A DNA stretch of 64,000 bases from DATBGO01 sp963840095. GTDB taxonomy: Bacteria; Actinomycetota; Actinomycetes; Streptosporangiales; Streptosporangiaceae. Location: positions 1,426,001 through 1,490,000 of the forward strand of contig CAWIXN010000005.1 in the NCBI GenBank assembly GCA_963840095.1. The letters are read 5' to 3'. Both the position numbers and the translations under genes were made by a program. Every line of letters begins with the position of its first letter. Position 1 is the first letter of the stretch. The notes beneath the pieces are model-generated. The model made no database searches and was not told the origin of the DNA. It worked only from the letters and a program-made list of their open reading frames with translations. Below are positions 52,829-61,223 of this stretch, in pieces.

Positions 52829-53298
52829 CCAGAGTCCTTCGCCGGGATCTCCTGCGGATTCCATAGCTTGGCCTTCGGCGCACCGCACTCCCGGAGAGTC
52901 CAAAGCCGGTTCTCAAAATCCTCTTCAGAGGAAACAACATCGGGAGAGCTTTGAAAATGGCCGGGATCGTAGTCGACCTCATGGCCGAGGCGCTCGGCGT
53001 GCTTACGGAATGACCGATAGCACTTGACTCCGCCCGCATTCACGCCCTGGCGCGGCTTGTTCGGGCATAGCTCGGCATGGAACACGACCTCGCCGGTCGC
53101 CGTCGCCCCGGGGCGCCCGATGAACCTGTGGGCGCGTAGACCGATGCTCCCCGGGAACTGGGCCGCGATGGCCTTTGCCTCATCCGGACTTACTATCCTG
53201 TCAGTGGTGGCCTTAACATACTCCAAGCCGCCACACTCGACGTCCATGGCAGCGTACATGCTGAAGTGGGCCCTGTTAATGTTGTCCTGCGCGATCAT
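52786..53298 (-). CDS. hypothetical protein of unknown family
   Basis: This 170-residue protein is not recognised. It begins MIAQDNINRAHFSMYAAMDV, has SIGLRAHRFIGRPGATATGE and VVFHAELCPNKPRQGVNAGG, and ends with charged residues. Composition is less GC-biased than its neighbours, and Cys, His and Asp are more frequent. AGGGG lies 7 bases before ATG 53298. Its end overlaps the last bases of the broken MFS gene. Location in a decayed, IS-containing stretch suggests recent acquisition. Confidence 0.55.
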   Translation of the reverse strand: MIAQDNINRAHFSMYAAMDVECGGLEYVKATTDRIVSPDEAKAIAAQFPGSIGLRAHRFIGRPGATATGEVVFHAELCPNKPRQGVNAGGVKCYRSFRKHAERLGHEVDYDPGHFQSSPDVVSSEEDFENRLWTLRECGAPKAKLWNPQEIPAKDSGQDSARRLILLSTR

Positions 53299-53970
53299 AT
53301 GAATCCCCTATGAACCCGGCGCGTTACGAAGTGGCCGGGATTGTAGAATACCCACGGTTTCACGTGCAGCCCAATGGCCCTCGTGAGCACTCACCACAAG
53401 AGTGGCGCCTTCGGTGGCAGCAGCGGCTGTCATGATCAAGAACTTCGTCTTCGTGAGACCTGCAATCCAGCGGATCAAAGATCCAAAACCGTGACCTCGC
53501 TTTGTGCCCTGACCTGGCGGTTCCTTGATCGTTGATCTTGATAAAGGGAAGACTTTGGGTTAAGCCTCCCAGAGTACCTATCTCCAAAATAGGCGCCGCA
53601 GTGCGCCAATATTGTCGGCAGGCTTTACGTAGAGTCTACGCGCGTTTCGAGCGCGGGTGGCATCCAGGTCCCGCTGTGAACAGCTGGCGCAGCGCGTAGA
53701 GCTTGTCGGTCCCCCACCTGGCAGCGGTGGACATGAACTGGGCGACGGCGAAGGCCGACTACGCGCTCCTCAGGTTCCGCCAGCAACCTCCTGAGCTGCG
53801 CATCTGGGCCCTGGCGGGTCTGATCGTTCGCGGCTTTTAGGTGGGCTAGTGATCTGTGTCACAGGCTCCAGTTATGTGATCACCATGACTGTCTCAGCAC
53901 CGCTCTTCGGTGCGATATTTTTTCTAAACCCAGCGGACGCAACACCGCACACGTTCTGCAACAGCGATCA
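53299..53970. other. 672-bp A/T-richer region without a clear gene
   Basis: This region has visibly lower GC. Three closely spaced TTGATC sites lie at about 53524-53541. A 41-residue minus-strand frame (MTAAAATEGATLVVSAHEGH...) ends just before the 53298 start and could be a leader gene. Near 53733-53840 a plus-strand frame reads MNWATAKADYALLRFRQQPP and could be a remnant. None is firm. Confidence 0.4.
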
Positions 53971-54132
53971 TCGGCCGCCGCCCGGCGCGGCATCGTGGAG
54001 TACATCGGCTGGTTAAACGGGACGAGGCTGCACAGCGCTCCGGGCTCCGCTGCCGCCGAGATCGAAGCCAGCCACCACGACACGACTAAGAAAAAAGCCC
54101 GACCAAACCATGAACTCTGTCCGTCAAAGCGG
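53971..54132 (+). mobile_element. IS3-family transposase 3' remnant with right end
   Basis: The frame SAAARRGIVEYIGWLNGTRL, then HSAPGSAAAEIEASHHDTTK, matches the C-terminal end of IS3-family transposases (…EYIGWxNxTRLHSALGY). It is followed by TGAACTCTGTCCGTCAAAGC, which looks like the terminal inverted repeat of such elements. The rest of the IS is gone. The right end abuts the truncated DUF2889 gene. Confidence 0.65.
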
Positions 54133-54388
54133 CCAACTCCGCTCGGTGACCGCCGACCCTCGGGTGCTGCCCTACCGGGAGTGCCCCATGGCCGTCGCCA
54201 ACGCCGACCGGATGGTCGGCACGCCGCTGGCAGACCTCCGCACGGCCGTGCTCGAGCAACTCACTCGAGCGACTCAAGGGCACGACGGCTGCACACACCT
54301 GAACGACGTTTTGCGCTCCCTCGCCGAGGTGCCAGTCCTGGTCCGCCCCTGGCAGGGCAGTCCAGCGCGCACGAAAGCTGACCTTTGA
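54133..54388 (+). pseudogene. truncated DUF2889 gene (C-terminus)
   Basis: The frame RSVTADPRVLPYRECPMAVA, then LADLRTAVLEQLTRATQGHD and GCTHLNDVLRSLAEVPVL, is the conserved end of DUF2889 proteins. It stops at 54386-54388. The 5' part is missing exactly where the IS3 end begins, so insertion and later deletion probably removed it. Confidence 0.7.
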
Positions 54389-54544
54389 CGGCTGACCCGA
54401 TCTGCGGCCCAGCGCGCCGGAGGGGTACCCTTTCCTCGTCGCAAAGCCGATATTTCAGCCCACTCGGGTCGGCCACGTCACCGCACCGAGCCGCGTCCGA
54501 GCGTCCGTGCCGCAGGTGTCAGTAACGATTGGGGAGGTCGGCAG

Positions 54545-55843
54545 ATGCCCGGTCCCTTGCAGGTGATCGCCGCCAGCTTCCGTACCGCTGCCGACTTCCA
54601 GGGCCGGGTGCTGGCCGAAGTCGGCCGGCTGCAGGGCCGAGGAGTGCTGCGGCTAGTCGACCTGCTCTTCGTGGCCAAGAACGAGGCCGGCGAGATCGAG
54701 CGTCTCATCGTCGGCGGCGACGATGACTTTGGCGTGCTCCTGTCGAGAATCATCCCGCTTGGCGGCGCCCATCGCGTGGGACCAGCATCCGGCGAGGGCT
54801 CGCCGGGCTTCGATCCCTCTGACGCCCTGGCACTGGCAGAGACCCTGCAGCCGGGGACAGCGCTGGCGTTGCTGCTGATTGAGCACGGCTGGGCGCAGCC
54901 GCTGTTCGACGCGATCGCCGAGACCGGCGGGGCCCTGCTCGGCGACGGTTTCCTCTCCGCCGAGGCTGGGTTGCTGGCGGGCGCCGAGGTCGCGGCGGTC
55001 GAGGAGGCGGCTGAGGTGATTTCGGCGGCGCACGCCGCCGAAGCCCGTGCAGTACTCCGTGCCATGACCGCGGAGGCCGAGGCAGACGAGGCCGTCGCGG
55101 CTTCGGAAGCGATCCGCGCCGCTGCGGCCGCCGATGCGCTCGAAGCGCTGATCGACGCGGGAATCGTGGAGGAGGCAGCCGCCCAAGAGGCTCTCGATGC
55201 CCTGAGCGCCGCAGGTGTGATCATCGCTGCCGCCGACCAGGCATCCGCCGAAGCCGTCGCTGAGGACACCGCAGTGGCGGCGGCAGCCGACCAGGCAGCC
55301 GCCGAAGCCGTCGCAGAGGACACCGCAGTGGTGAGGGCAGCCGACCAGGCAGCCGCCGAAGCCGTCGCTGAGGACACCGCAGTGGCGGCGGCAGCCGACC
55401 AGGCAGCCGCGGAAGCCGTCGCAGAGGACACCGCAGTGGTGAGGGCAGCCGACCAGGCAGCCGCCGAAGCCGTCGCAGAGGACACCGCAGTGGCGGCGGC
55501 CGCCGACCAGGCAGCCGCCGAAGCCGTCGCAGAGGACACCGCAGTGGCGGCGGCAGCCGACCAGGCAGCCGCCGAAGCCGTCGCAGAGGACACCGCAGTG
55601 GCGGCGGCCGCCGACGCTGCCGCAGAAGGCCAGGCCAAGGTGATTGCCGCGTCGATCAGCATGTCTGAGGCCAGAGTCCTGCGCTATTTGCCCACACCGT
55701 TGACCTTCGCGCTCATCGCCGACAAGCTGGGCATCTCCCGCTCGGCGGCCAAGGAACGAGCCGAGCGCGTCTACAAGAAGCTCGGGGTTCACAGCCGCGC
55801 CGAAGCGGTCAGCCGAGCCCGTGCGCTCGGGCTCATCGACTAG
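54545..55843 (+). CDS. DUF6325-like protein with 18-residue repeats and LuxR-type HTH
   Basis: This 432-residue protein has three parts. Residues 1 to about 150 resemble DUF6325 (GRGVLRLVDLLFVAKNEAGE, LLLIEHGWAQPLFDAIAETG). Residues 150-355 are Ala/Glu-rich helix, of which 230-355 are seven exact or near-exact 18-residue repeats (ADQAAAEAVAEDTAVAAA, alternating with a VRA ending). Residues 372-432 are a LuxR/GerE-type HTH (LPTPLTFALIADKLGISRSA, VYKKLGVHSRAEAVSRARAL). GGGGAGG lies 7 bases before the ATG. It would be a cytoplasmic DNA-binding protein with a long coiled or extended spacer. Function unknown. Confidence 0.78.
   Translation: MPGPLQVIAASFRTAADFQGRVLAEVGRLQGRGVLRLVDLLFVAKNEAGEIERLIVGGDDDFGVLLSRIIPLGGAHRVGPASGEGSPGFDPSDALALAETLQPGTALALLLIEHGWAQPLFDAIAETGGALLGDGFLSAEAGLLAGAEVAAVEEAAEVISAAHAAEARAVLRAMTAEAEADEAVAASEAIRAAAAADALEALIDAGIVEEAAAQEALDALSAAGVIIAAADQASAEAVAEDTAVAAAADQAAAEAVAEDTAVVRAADQAAAEAVAEDTAVAAAADQAAAEAVAEDTAVVRAADQAAAEAVAEDTAVAAAADQAAAEAVAEDTAVAAAADQAAAEAVAEDTAVAAAADAAAEGQAKVIAASISMSEARVLRYLPTPLTFALIADKLGISRSAAKERAERVYKKLGVHSRAEAVSRARALGLID
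55232..55609 (+). repeat. seven 54-bp tandem repeats (coding VNTR)
   Basis: Seven 54-bp units are in frame. Copies 2 and 4 encode VRA at the end, the others AAA; the first has Ser for Ala at its fifth residue. Copies are nearly identical at DNA level, which means recent expansion or homogenisation. Confidence 0.93.
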
Positions 55844-56428
55844 CGGGGCCCTTGAGGCGCTTCAGGTGGCCAGGGCTGCGGAAGAGGTCAAGTCCATGGC
55901 AGGCAACCAGGCGCCGCAGGTGACGAGGAGCGTTCAGCGCGGGCTTAGAGCAGTCAGCCCAGCGAATCGCCATTCGGCTGGCGGCTGAATGCCTCATCCG
56001 GGCAGGCACGCTGGAAGGTCAACTGCCAGCCGTTGAACGCTGGTCACGGTGCAGGCTGCTCGCCGGTGAGCACCGTTGCTGGCCCGTCGATGACCGCCGG
56101 CGGCGCGGGCCCGGTGCCGTTGACCCCGTTGTTGTCCGGGCGGGCGGCGCGGGGGCCGCTGCCCATGTTCGCGGGGCCCGCCAGCCTGAACAGGGCGAAC
56201 AAGTCAGAGTGGGGGGCTGGGTCGTAAGCTTTGAGCTAGCAGTTCGGGGCGCTCACAGTGATGGCCCCGTGAGGGTCCGTGGAATCGATGGAGCTGCTGA
56301 TCCTCCGACAGTGTCGTGACCGAGGTGACATCGTCGGGCTGCCGACCAGCCGAGCGGAGAGCCTGGAGGCACGAGATGGCTGATCACGCCCATAAGGGAC
56401 GTGCCTGCGGTCAGTGCCATCCAGAGCC
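55844..56428. other. 585-bp region without a clear gene
   Basis: Frames here are weak. A plus-strand frame near 56050-56225 reads SPVSTVAGPSMTAGGAGPVP and might be the tail of a lost gene. The last 150 bp must hold the promoter of the pterin-synthase operon; no clear -35/-10 can be assigned. Confidence 0.4.
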
Positions 56429-56848
56429 ATGACCAGCCCGGTGAGCGTGCTGGTCAGCCGCCGTGAGACCTTCAACGCCGCGCACCAGCTGCGTAATCCG
56501 CGTCTATCAGATGACGAGAACCGGCGCCTGTTCGGGAAATGTGTCAATCTGCATGGCCACAATTACGCACTAGACGTCGTGGTAACCGGAAAGATCGACG
56601 ACGCCAGCGGCTATGTCCTGGACTTGAAGCGGCTTTCAGACGTCATGCACCAGCAGATCATCCAGCACGTTGACCATCGCAATCTGAATACCGACGTTCC
56701 GTGGCTGGAAGGACTCATTCCCACGGCGGAAAACCTCGCGATGACCTTCTGGGAAAGGCTCAAGGGCGAGCTTCCTCCAGGGTCGCTGCGGTCAGTCCGA
56801 GTCTCGGAGACCGACAAGAACTGGGCCGAGGTCGGTGACCACCTCTGA
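56429..56848 (+). CDS. 6-pyruvoyl-tetrahydropterin synthase / QueD family protein
   Basis: This 139-residue protein has the T-fold pterin synthase motifs: ETFNAAHQL (zinc His), GKCVNLHGHNY (catalytic Cys and two zinc His in CxxxHGH order), DHRNLNTDVPW (catalytic Asp-His), and VSETDKNWAEV (pterin-anchoring Glu). It acts on dihydroneopterin triphosphate or a similar pterin. The CxxxHGH spacing is that of 6-carboxytetrahydropterin synthase, while DHRNLNTDVP and ETDKN are common to both groups. The start is uncertain: ATG 56429 gives the family N-terminus, GTG 56414 is upstream. It overlaps the methyltransferase gene by 14 bp. Confidence 0.9.
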   Translation: MTSPVSVLVSRRETFNAAHQLRNPRLSDDENRRLFGKCVNLHGHNYALDVVVTGKIDDASGYVLDLKRLSDVMHQQIIQHVDHRNLNTDVPWLEGLIPTAENLAMTFWERLKGELPPGSLRSVRVSETDKNWAEVGDHL

Positions 56849-57620
56849 GGACCCGGCCCGCCTGGGCCGGGCGTTGCGCAGCCGCTACACGGCTGGCGAC
56901 CTCCGGGTACTCACCCGCGAAGAGGCGCGGCGCTTTGCGCCTGACGAGGACTGCGATCCGCAGGCCGACGCAACCTTGGCCTGGGAATTGCTGTACCGGC
57001 TCGAGCCGGAGCTTTACGAGCGGATGGCAACCACGGAGCGACTCCATCCCGGAATAGTCGACTGGCTGCCGCGCAGCGCGGACCGGATAGTCGAGGTCGG
57101 CGCCGGCTCAGGGCGTCTGACGCTGGAGCTCATCGAGCGAGGACGGGAAGTAGTGGCTATCGAGCCCGCGACCGGCCTGCGCCAGATACTTGAGCGAAAG
57201 CTCGAAAAAGCCGATCATGGATACCGCGCCCGCGTGACGCACGGGTTTCTTGACGACCTGCCCGTCATGAGCGACTCCGCCGATCTGGTCGTCGCGTGCT
57301 CTGTCCTCACCCCCGCCCCCGGCCATGGCGGCGACCTCGGCCTGGCCGAGATGGAGCGGGTTTGCCGGCCCGGTGGCTGCGTCGCCATTATCTGGCCGAA
57401 CAACATCAGCTGGCTAACCGCCCGCAACTATCAGTACAAAAGCTTCGCCGGACCGATGGCTGTGGAGTTCGCGAGCTACCTCGAGGCGGTTGAGCTGGCC
57501 GAGATCTTCTATCCCCAGGCGGTCACGGAGATCCGCTGCCGCGGCAGCCGACGAGTGCCGTATGAGGTGCTGGGGATCAATCCGCCGCGCGACCTCGCCT
57601 TCAAGGTGATCACACGGTGA
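56835..57620 (+). CDS. class I SAM-dependent methyltransferase
   Basis: This 261-residue protein has the SAM fold: motif I RIVEVGAGSGRLTLELIERG, acidic end of strand 2 (VVAIEPATGLRQIL), then DSADLVVACSVLTPAPGHGG and VCRPGGCVAIIWPNNI. The N-terminal 70 residues contain FAPDEDCDPQADATLAWELL and may be a lid. Substrate unknown; its operon makes a pterin or a glycosylated metabolite the best guess. GTG 56835 lies inside the end of the pterin gene with GAGG upstream. Confidence 0.88.
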   Translation: MTTSEDPARLGRALRSRYTAGDLRVLTREEARRFAPDEDCDPQADATLAWELLYRLEPELYERMATTERLHPGIVDWLPRSADRIVEVGAGSGRLTLELIERGREVVAIEPATGLRQILERKLEKADHGYRARVTHGFLDDLPVMSDSADLVVACSVLTPAPGHGGDLGLAEMERVCRPGGCVAIIWPNNISWLTARNYQYKSFAGPMAVEFASYLEAVELAEIFYPQAVTEIRCRGSRRVPYEVLGINPPRDLAFKVITR

Positions 57621-58711
57621 AGGTCGCGATCGTGGCGCCGCTCGTATCAGCCATCCGCGAGCCGCAGGGCGGAGGCTCGCAGGCCTTCGTGTCCGACCTT
57701 GCGCGCGGCCTGGTCAGCAGGGGCCACGAGGTGCATGTCTACGCCGCCACGGGATCGGAGATACCGGGGGTCACGGTCGTCGATACCGGGGTAGATCCGA
57801 GATCTCTGGCCGCCACCCTGTACCGAGCGGCCGGCCCGCCGGACCGCGACCCCGCCCCGGCCGTGTCGGCCTTTGCCAGCGCCTACTCGGCTGTCCGGGT
57901 GACCCGGTACGACGTTGTCCACAATCACGCCTTCGACGCCCCGGCGATTAGTCTCGCCACCGGACTGAACACGCCGGTCGTGCACACCCTCCACCTGCCA
58001 CCGGACGCGGCGATCGCGTCAGCGCTTCGCCAGGCAGCCCAGAGCGGTCAGCCTCCCGCGGTCGCCTGCGTGTCCGCGTTCCAGGCGGGCACCTGGCGCG
58101 GGGTCGCCCGAGTCGACGCGATCCTCCCGCCATATGTGCCGACGCGTTCCGTCCCCTGGTCGGACGCGGCCGGCGACGGCGCTGTTTTCGCAGGCAGGCT
58201 GAGTCCCGAGAAGGGAGCCGCCGAGGCGATCGACATCGCCCAGGCGGCCGGGGCCCGGATCGACGTCTACGGCGACAGCTACGATGCCAAGTACGCACGA
58301 GAACGGATCGACCCCCGGCGTGATGCAACAGGCGTGGCCGTGCATCCAGGAGTGCCTCGAACATCTATCTGGGCGGCAATGGCCCGCGCAGCGGTCGTGG
58401 TCTGCCCGGCCAGGTGGGACGAGCCGTTCGGAATGGCTGCCGCTGACGCTCAGGCGTGCGGTACTCCTGTGGTGGCGTTCAAACGCGGTGGACTCAGCGA
58501 GATAATCTTGGACGGCGTGACCGGCTTCCTGGTCGCGCCTGACGACCTGCAAGCGGCCGCAGATAGCGTGCGGAGGACGACCCAGATCTCGCGTGCGGCA
58601 TGCCGCGAGCATGCCGAAAGGCATCTTGACCTGGAACGGAGTCTGGATGCCCACGAGCAGCTCTACAGGCAAGTCATCCGTCGGCGAGCCGGGGCCGCAG
58701 TCAATGAGTGA
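57617..58711 (+). CDS. GT4-family glycosyltransferase
   Basis: This 364-residue protein has a GT-B fold. The N-terminal half reads MKVAIVAPLVSAIREPQGGG, SQAFVSDLARGLVSRGHEVHVYA and VVHNHAFDAPAISLA. The C-terminal half has FAGRLSPEKGAAEAIDIA and EPFGMAAADAQACGTPVVAF with the EX7E-type donor loop, then GGLSEIILDGVTGFLV. It transfers a sugar from a nucleotide sugar, probably to a small acceptor since no membrane segment is present. It starts with GTGA overlap after the methyltransferase and overlaps the SDR by 8 bp. Confidence 0.92.
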   Translation: MKVAIVAPLVSAIREPQGGGSQAFVSDLARGLVSRGHEVHVYAATGSEIPGVTVVDTGVDPRSLAATLYRAAGPPDRDPAPAVSAFASAYSAVRVTRYDVVHNHAFDAPAISLATGLNTPVVHTLHLPPDAAIASALRQAAQSGQPPAVACVSAFQAGTWRGVARVDAILPPYVPTRSVPWSDAAGDGAVFAGRLSPEKGAAEAIDIAQAAGARIDVYGDSYDAKYARERIDPRRDATGVAVHPGVPRTSIWAAMARAAVVVCPARWDEPFGMAAADAQACGTPVVAFKRGGLSEIILDGVTGFLVAPDDLQAAADSVRRTTQISRAACREHAERHLDLERSLDAHEQLYRQVIRRRAGAAVNE

Positions 58712-59429
58712 CGTAGGGCACTGGCTGGCGGGACGGGTCGCGATGGTCACGGGCGCGAGCCGGGGAATCGGAGCTGCCACCGCCGAGGCCCTGGCCCGCG
58801 CCGGAGCGCACGTCGTTCTCGCGGCCCGTGACCGCGATGCTCTCGTCAGCGTCGCCAGCGGCATCCAGGCCGCCGGCGGCCGGGCCAGGGCTGTACCGAC
58901 AGATGTCAGCAGGGCCGAAGATGTCGAGCGGCTGTTTGCCGCCGCCGCGCAGACCGGCCGGCTCGCCGCCCTGGTCTGCGCGGCTGGCGTACTGACGCCC
59001 GCTCCGTTCACCGAGACGACGCCGGACATCTGGGAACAGACGCTGGGGGTCAACCTGACCGGCTCGTTCCTGTGCTGCCGCGCGGCATTCACTGTCATGC
59101 GCGCTGCAGGCGAAGGACGGATCGTCAACATCGCCTCGCTCTCGGGCATCTACGCCACCGAGAAGTTCCCCGGGCTGACCGCCTACAACGTCTCCAAGTA
59201 CGGGGTCATCGGCCTGACCGAGGCGATCGCCGTAGAAGGCAGGCAGCACGGCATCAGCGCCATCTGCGTGAGTCCGGGAGCAGTCGACACTCAGATGCTG
59301 CGCCGGGCCAATCCCGAGCTCCGTCCGGGCCTGACACCCGGCGATGTCGCGGAACTGATCCTCGCGCTGCTGGATAGCCCGCTGGCTCCGGCCAGCGGAG
59401 CGAACATCCCACTTTTCTCAAATGCCTAG
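58704..59429 (+). CDS. SDR-family oxidoreductase (possible sepiapterin-reductase-like role)
   Basis: This 241-residue SDR has TGASRGIGAATAEALA, NLTGSFLCCRAAFTVMRAAG, IVNIASLSGIYATEKFPGLT and the catalytic Tyr-Lys in AYNVSKYGVIG; NAG is replaced by CAAGVLT at the usual position. ARDRDAL after strand 2 favours NADP. ATG 58704 overlaps the glycosyltransferase stop (ATGAGTGA). Sepiapterin reductases are also SDRs, so reduction of a pterin side chain is possible, by context only. Confidence 0.88.
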   Translation: MSDVGHWLAGRVAMVTGASRGIGAATAEALARAGAHVVLAARDRDALVSVASGIQAAGGRARAVPTDVSRAEDVERLFAAAAQTGRLAALVCAAGVLTPAPFTETTPDIWEQTLGVNLTGSFLCCRAAFTVMRAAGEGRIVNIASLSGIYATEKFPGLTAYNVSKYGVIGLTEAIAVEGRQHGISAICVSPGAVDTQMLRRANPELRPGLTPGDVAELILALLDSPLAPASGANIPLFSNA

Positions 59430-59461
59430 GCGCGATCAGGCGAGCAGCCCGAACGACACAT

Positions 59462-60721
59462 TCATGCCCCTTTCCCCACCGACCACAGGTCCACCTGCTC
59501 GTCGGCGAGCAGTCCGGGCGGAGGCTGGGCTCGCGCGGCCACGAGGCGCGCGGCCGCTGCCATCTCGCCGGCCCGGTCCAGCTCGGGGTCACCGCCCCGG
59601 TCGAGCCCGACCGCGGCCCGCACCACCCCGTTGACGAGGTAGAACCCCACTAGCCTGCCTGCCGTCAGGCTCCCGCGAACCACGAAGTTATCCCACTTCG
59701 TGGCGTGGCCGACGTACTCGAGCTTGTGCTCGTACTGATCCGACCAGAAGCTGTGGATGTAGTCATAAGGAGCATCCGAGCCCAGCATCGATCTCGCCGC
59801 CGCGGCACCCTGTTTCTCGGCGTTGTTGTAGTGCTCGACACGGACCCGGCCGAATACCGGATGAAGATGGTTCGCGACATCGCCGGCCGCATAGACATCG
59901 GCGGCGCTGGCCCGGCACAATTCGTCGACCAGAACACCGTTATCCTGCGCGATAGATTGCCCCGCGACGGCCGGGACAGCGGGCTCAATCCCGACCCCAG
60001 CCACGGCAAAGTCGCATGCCACGCGAATGCCGCTAGCGGTCGTGACCGCCTCCAGCCGCTCGGTCCCTTCGAACGCGGCGACCTGATCTCCGGCGAGTAG
60101 CTCCACACCGTTCGCGCGGTGGATGGCACCGAATAGTGCTCCGATTTCCCCGCCTAGCACCCGCTCGAGGGGGAACCTGCCGGGAAAGATGGCGGTCACA
60201 TGCACCCCGAGCTGCGTCAGCGAGGCCGCCACCTCGGAGCCGATGAAGCTCATGCCCGCTACTACCGCGCGCCGACCCGCCACGGCTTCGCCCTTGATCG
60301 CCTCGCAGTCAGCGACCGTGCGTAGGTAGTGGACGCCAGGCAGGTCAGCCCCGAGAAGCTGGAGCCTCCGGCTCCGTCCGCCCGTGGCGATCAAGACCTT
60401 CTGGTACTGCAACTCCTGGCCCGAGCCGAGGAGCACGGTATGCGCGGCGGTGTCGATGACCGCAACATCGGACCCAACGAGACGGTCGACCTCGTGCTCC
60501 TCATACCAGCTGGCAGGCCTGACATACCAGTCCGCCAGATCCTCCTCCGACCGCAGGTACGTCTTGGAAAGCGGAGGCCGGCCGAAAGGGACGCCCGGTT
60601 CTGCGCCGATAATGGTGACCCGATCCCGGAAGCCCTCCTCCCGGAGGGTCACCGCGGCGTTGCCCCCGGCCAGGGCACCGCCAACGATCACGATTCCAGT
60701 CCCGCCGGCACCCTGAGGCAT
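59462..60721 (-). CDS. ferredoxin/rubredoxin reductase-type FAD oxidoreductase
   Basis: This 419-residue protein has two Rossmann motifs: FAD site IVIVGGALAGGNAAVTLREE and NAD site AVVAGMSFIGSEVAASLTQL, followed by DVYAAGDVANHLHPVFG near the flavin. PFGRPPLSKTYL and HSFWSDQYEHKLEYVGHA are typical of class I ferredoxin reductases feeding P450s or dioxygenases. No partner oxygenase or ferredoxin adjoins. It is convergent with the pterin operon (32 bp between stops). Confidence 0.92.
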   Translation of the reverse strand: MPQGAGGTGIVIVGGALAGGNAAVTLREEGFRDRVTIIGAEPGVPFGRPPLSKTYLRSEEDLADWYVRPASWYEEHEVDRLVGSDVAVIDTAAHTVLLGSGQELQYQKVLIATGGRSRRLQLLGADLPGVHYLRTVADCEAIKGEAVAGRRAVVAGMSFIGSEVAASLTQLGVHVTAIFPGRFPLERVLGGEIGALFGAIHRANGVELLAGDQVAAFEGTERLEAVTTASGIRVACDFAVAGVGIEPAVPAVAGQSIAQDNGVLVDELCRASAADVYAAGDVANHLHPVFGRVRVEHYNNAEKQGAAAARSMLGSDAPYDYIHSFWSDQYEHKLEYVGHATKWDNFVVRGSLTAGRLVGFYLVNGVVRAAVGLDRGGDPELDRAGEMAAAARLVAARAQPPPGLLADEQVDLWSVGKGA

Positions 60722-60920
60722 CTAGTGCATCTGCCCTTCCCGGGGCCGCGAGAAACCCGCTGCCCGTGGCCTGCAGGTAACGATAGCTGCTTCCAAGAGG
60801 CCGCAGGCGCGGGGCGAGGGATGAACCCCGCCCCGCGCCGTTGCTGTGCGTCACAAGGTGCCGGTGATCAGCGCCGCCATCTTCGGCGTGCCGATCCCGG
60901 TGGCCAGGCGAGGTACGGCA

Positions 60921-61223
60921 TCATTTCGGGGCAGGAGGCAGCTTACGTGGCGATGCCTTGCCCTCGGCTACCAGCAACTCGTGCTGCTGCCAACCCTGCA
61001 GCCACTTCCATGAGGCTGTCAGCGCACTGGTTGCCGCAGCGACCATGAATGCGACTATCTGAGTTTGGTTGAGATGCGCGCCCGGGACGACCTTGGCGAC
61101 AATGCCAGCGAGCCAGCCAGCTGCAATCACGAAAACCGGGCTCAGTAGGGCGACGAAACGCCCGAGCAATGAACCTTCGGTGGTGGATTCCTTGGCTGCT
61201 GCCGTTCGCGTGCCGCCGTTCAT
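60921..61223 (-). CDS. small holin-like membrane protein
   Basis: This 100-residue protein has two hydrophobic helices (LLSPVFVIAAGWLAGIVAKV and TQIVAFMVAAATSALTASWK) separated by a short loop with PGAHLNQ, and a charged C-terminal tail with KWLQGWQQHE. This resembles actinophage holins. GGAGGGG lies upstream of the ATG at 61223. No endolysin or other phage gene adjoins, so a role in phage lysis is unproven. Confidence 0.6.
   Translation of the reverse strand: MNGGTRTAAAKESTTEGSLLGRFVALLSPVFVIAAGWLAGIVAKVVPGAHLNQTQIVAFMVAAATSALTASWKWLQGWQQHELLVAEGKASPRKLPPAPK

Noticed and set aside
55232..55609. CRISPR-like array
   Set aside because: The 54-bp units are contiguous without spacers and are in frame within a protein gene.
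54478..55792. Two long minus-strand frames across the repeat gene (Ala/Ser-rich and Cys/Gly-rich)
   Set aside because: They are mirror frames of the 54-bp repeats in high-GC DNA; the plus strand has the ribosome site, the DUF6325-like domain and the HTH.
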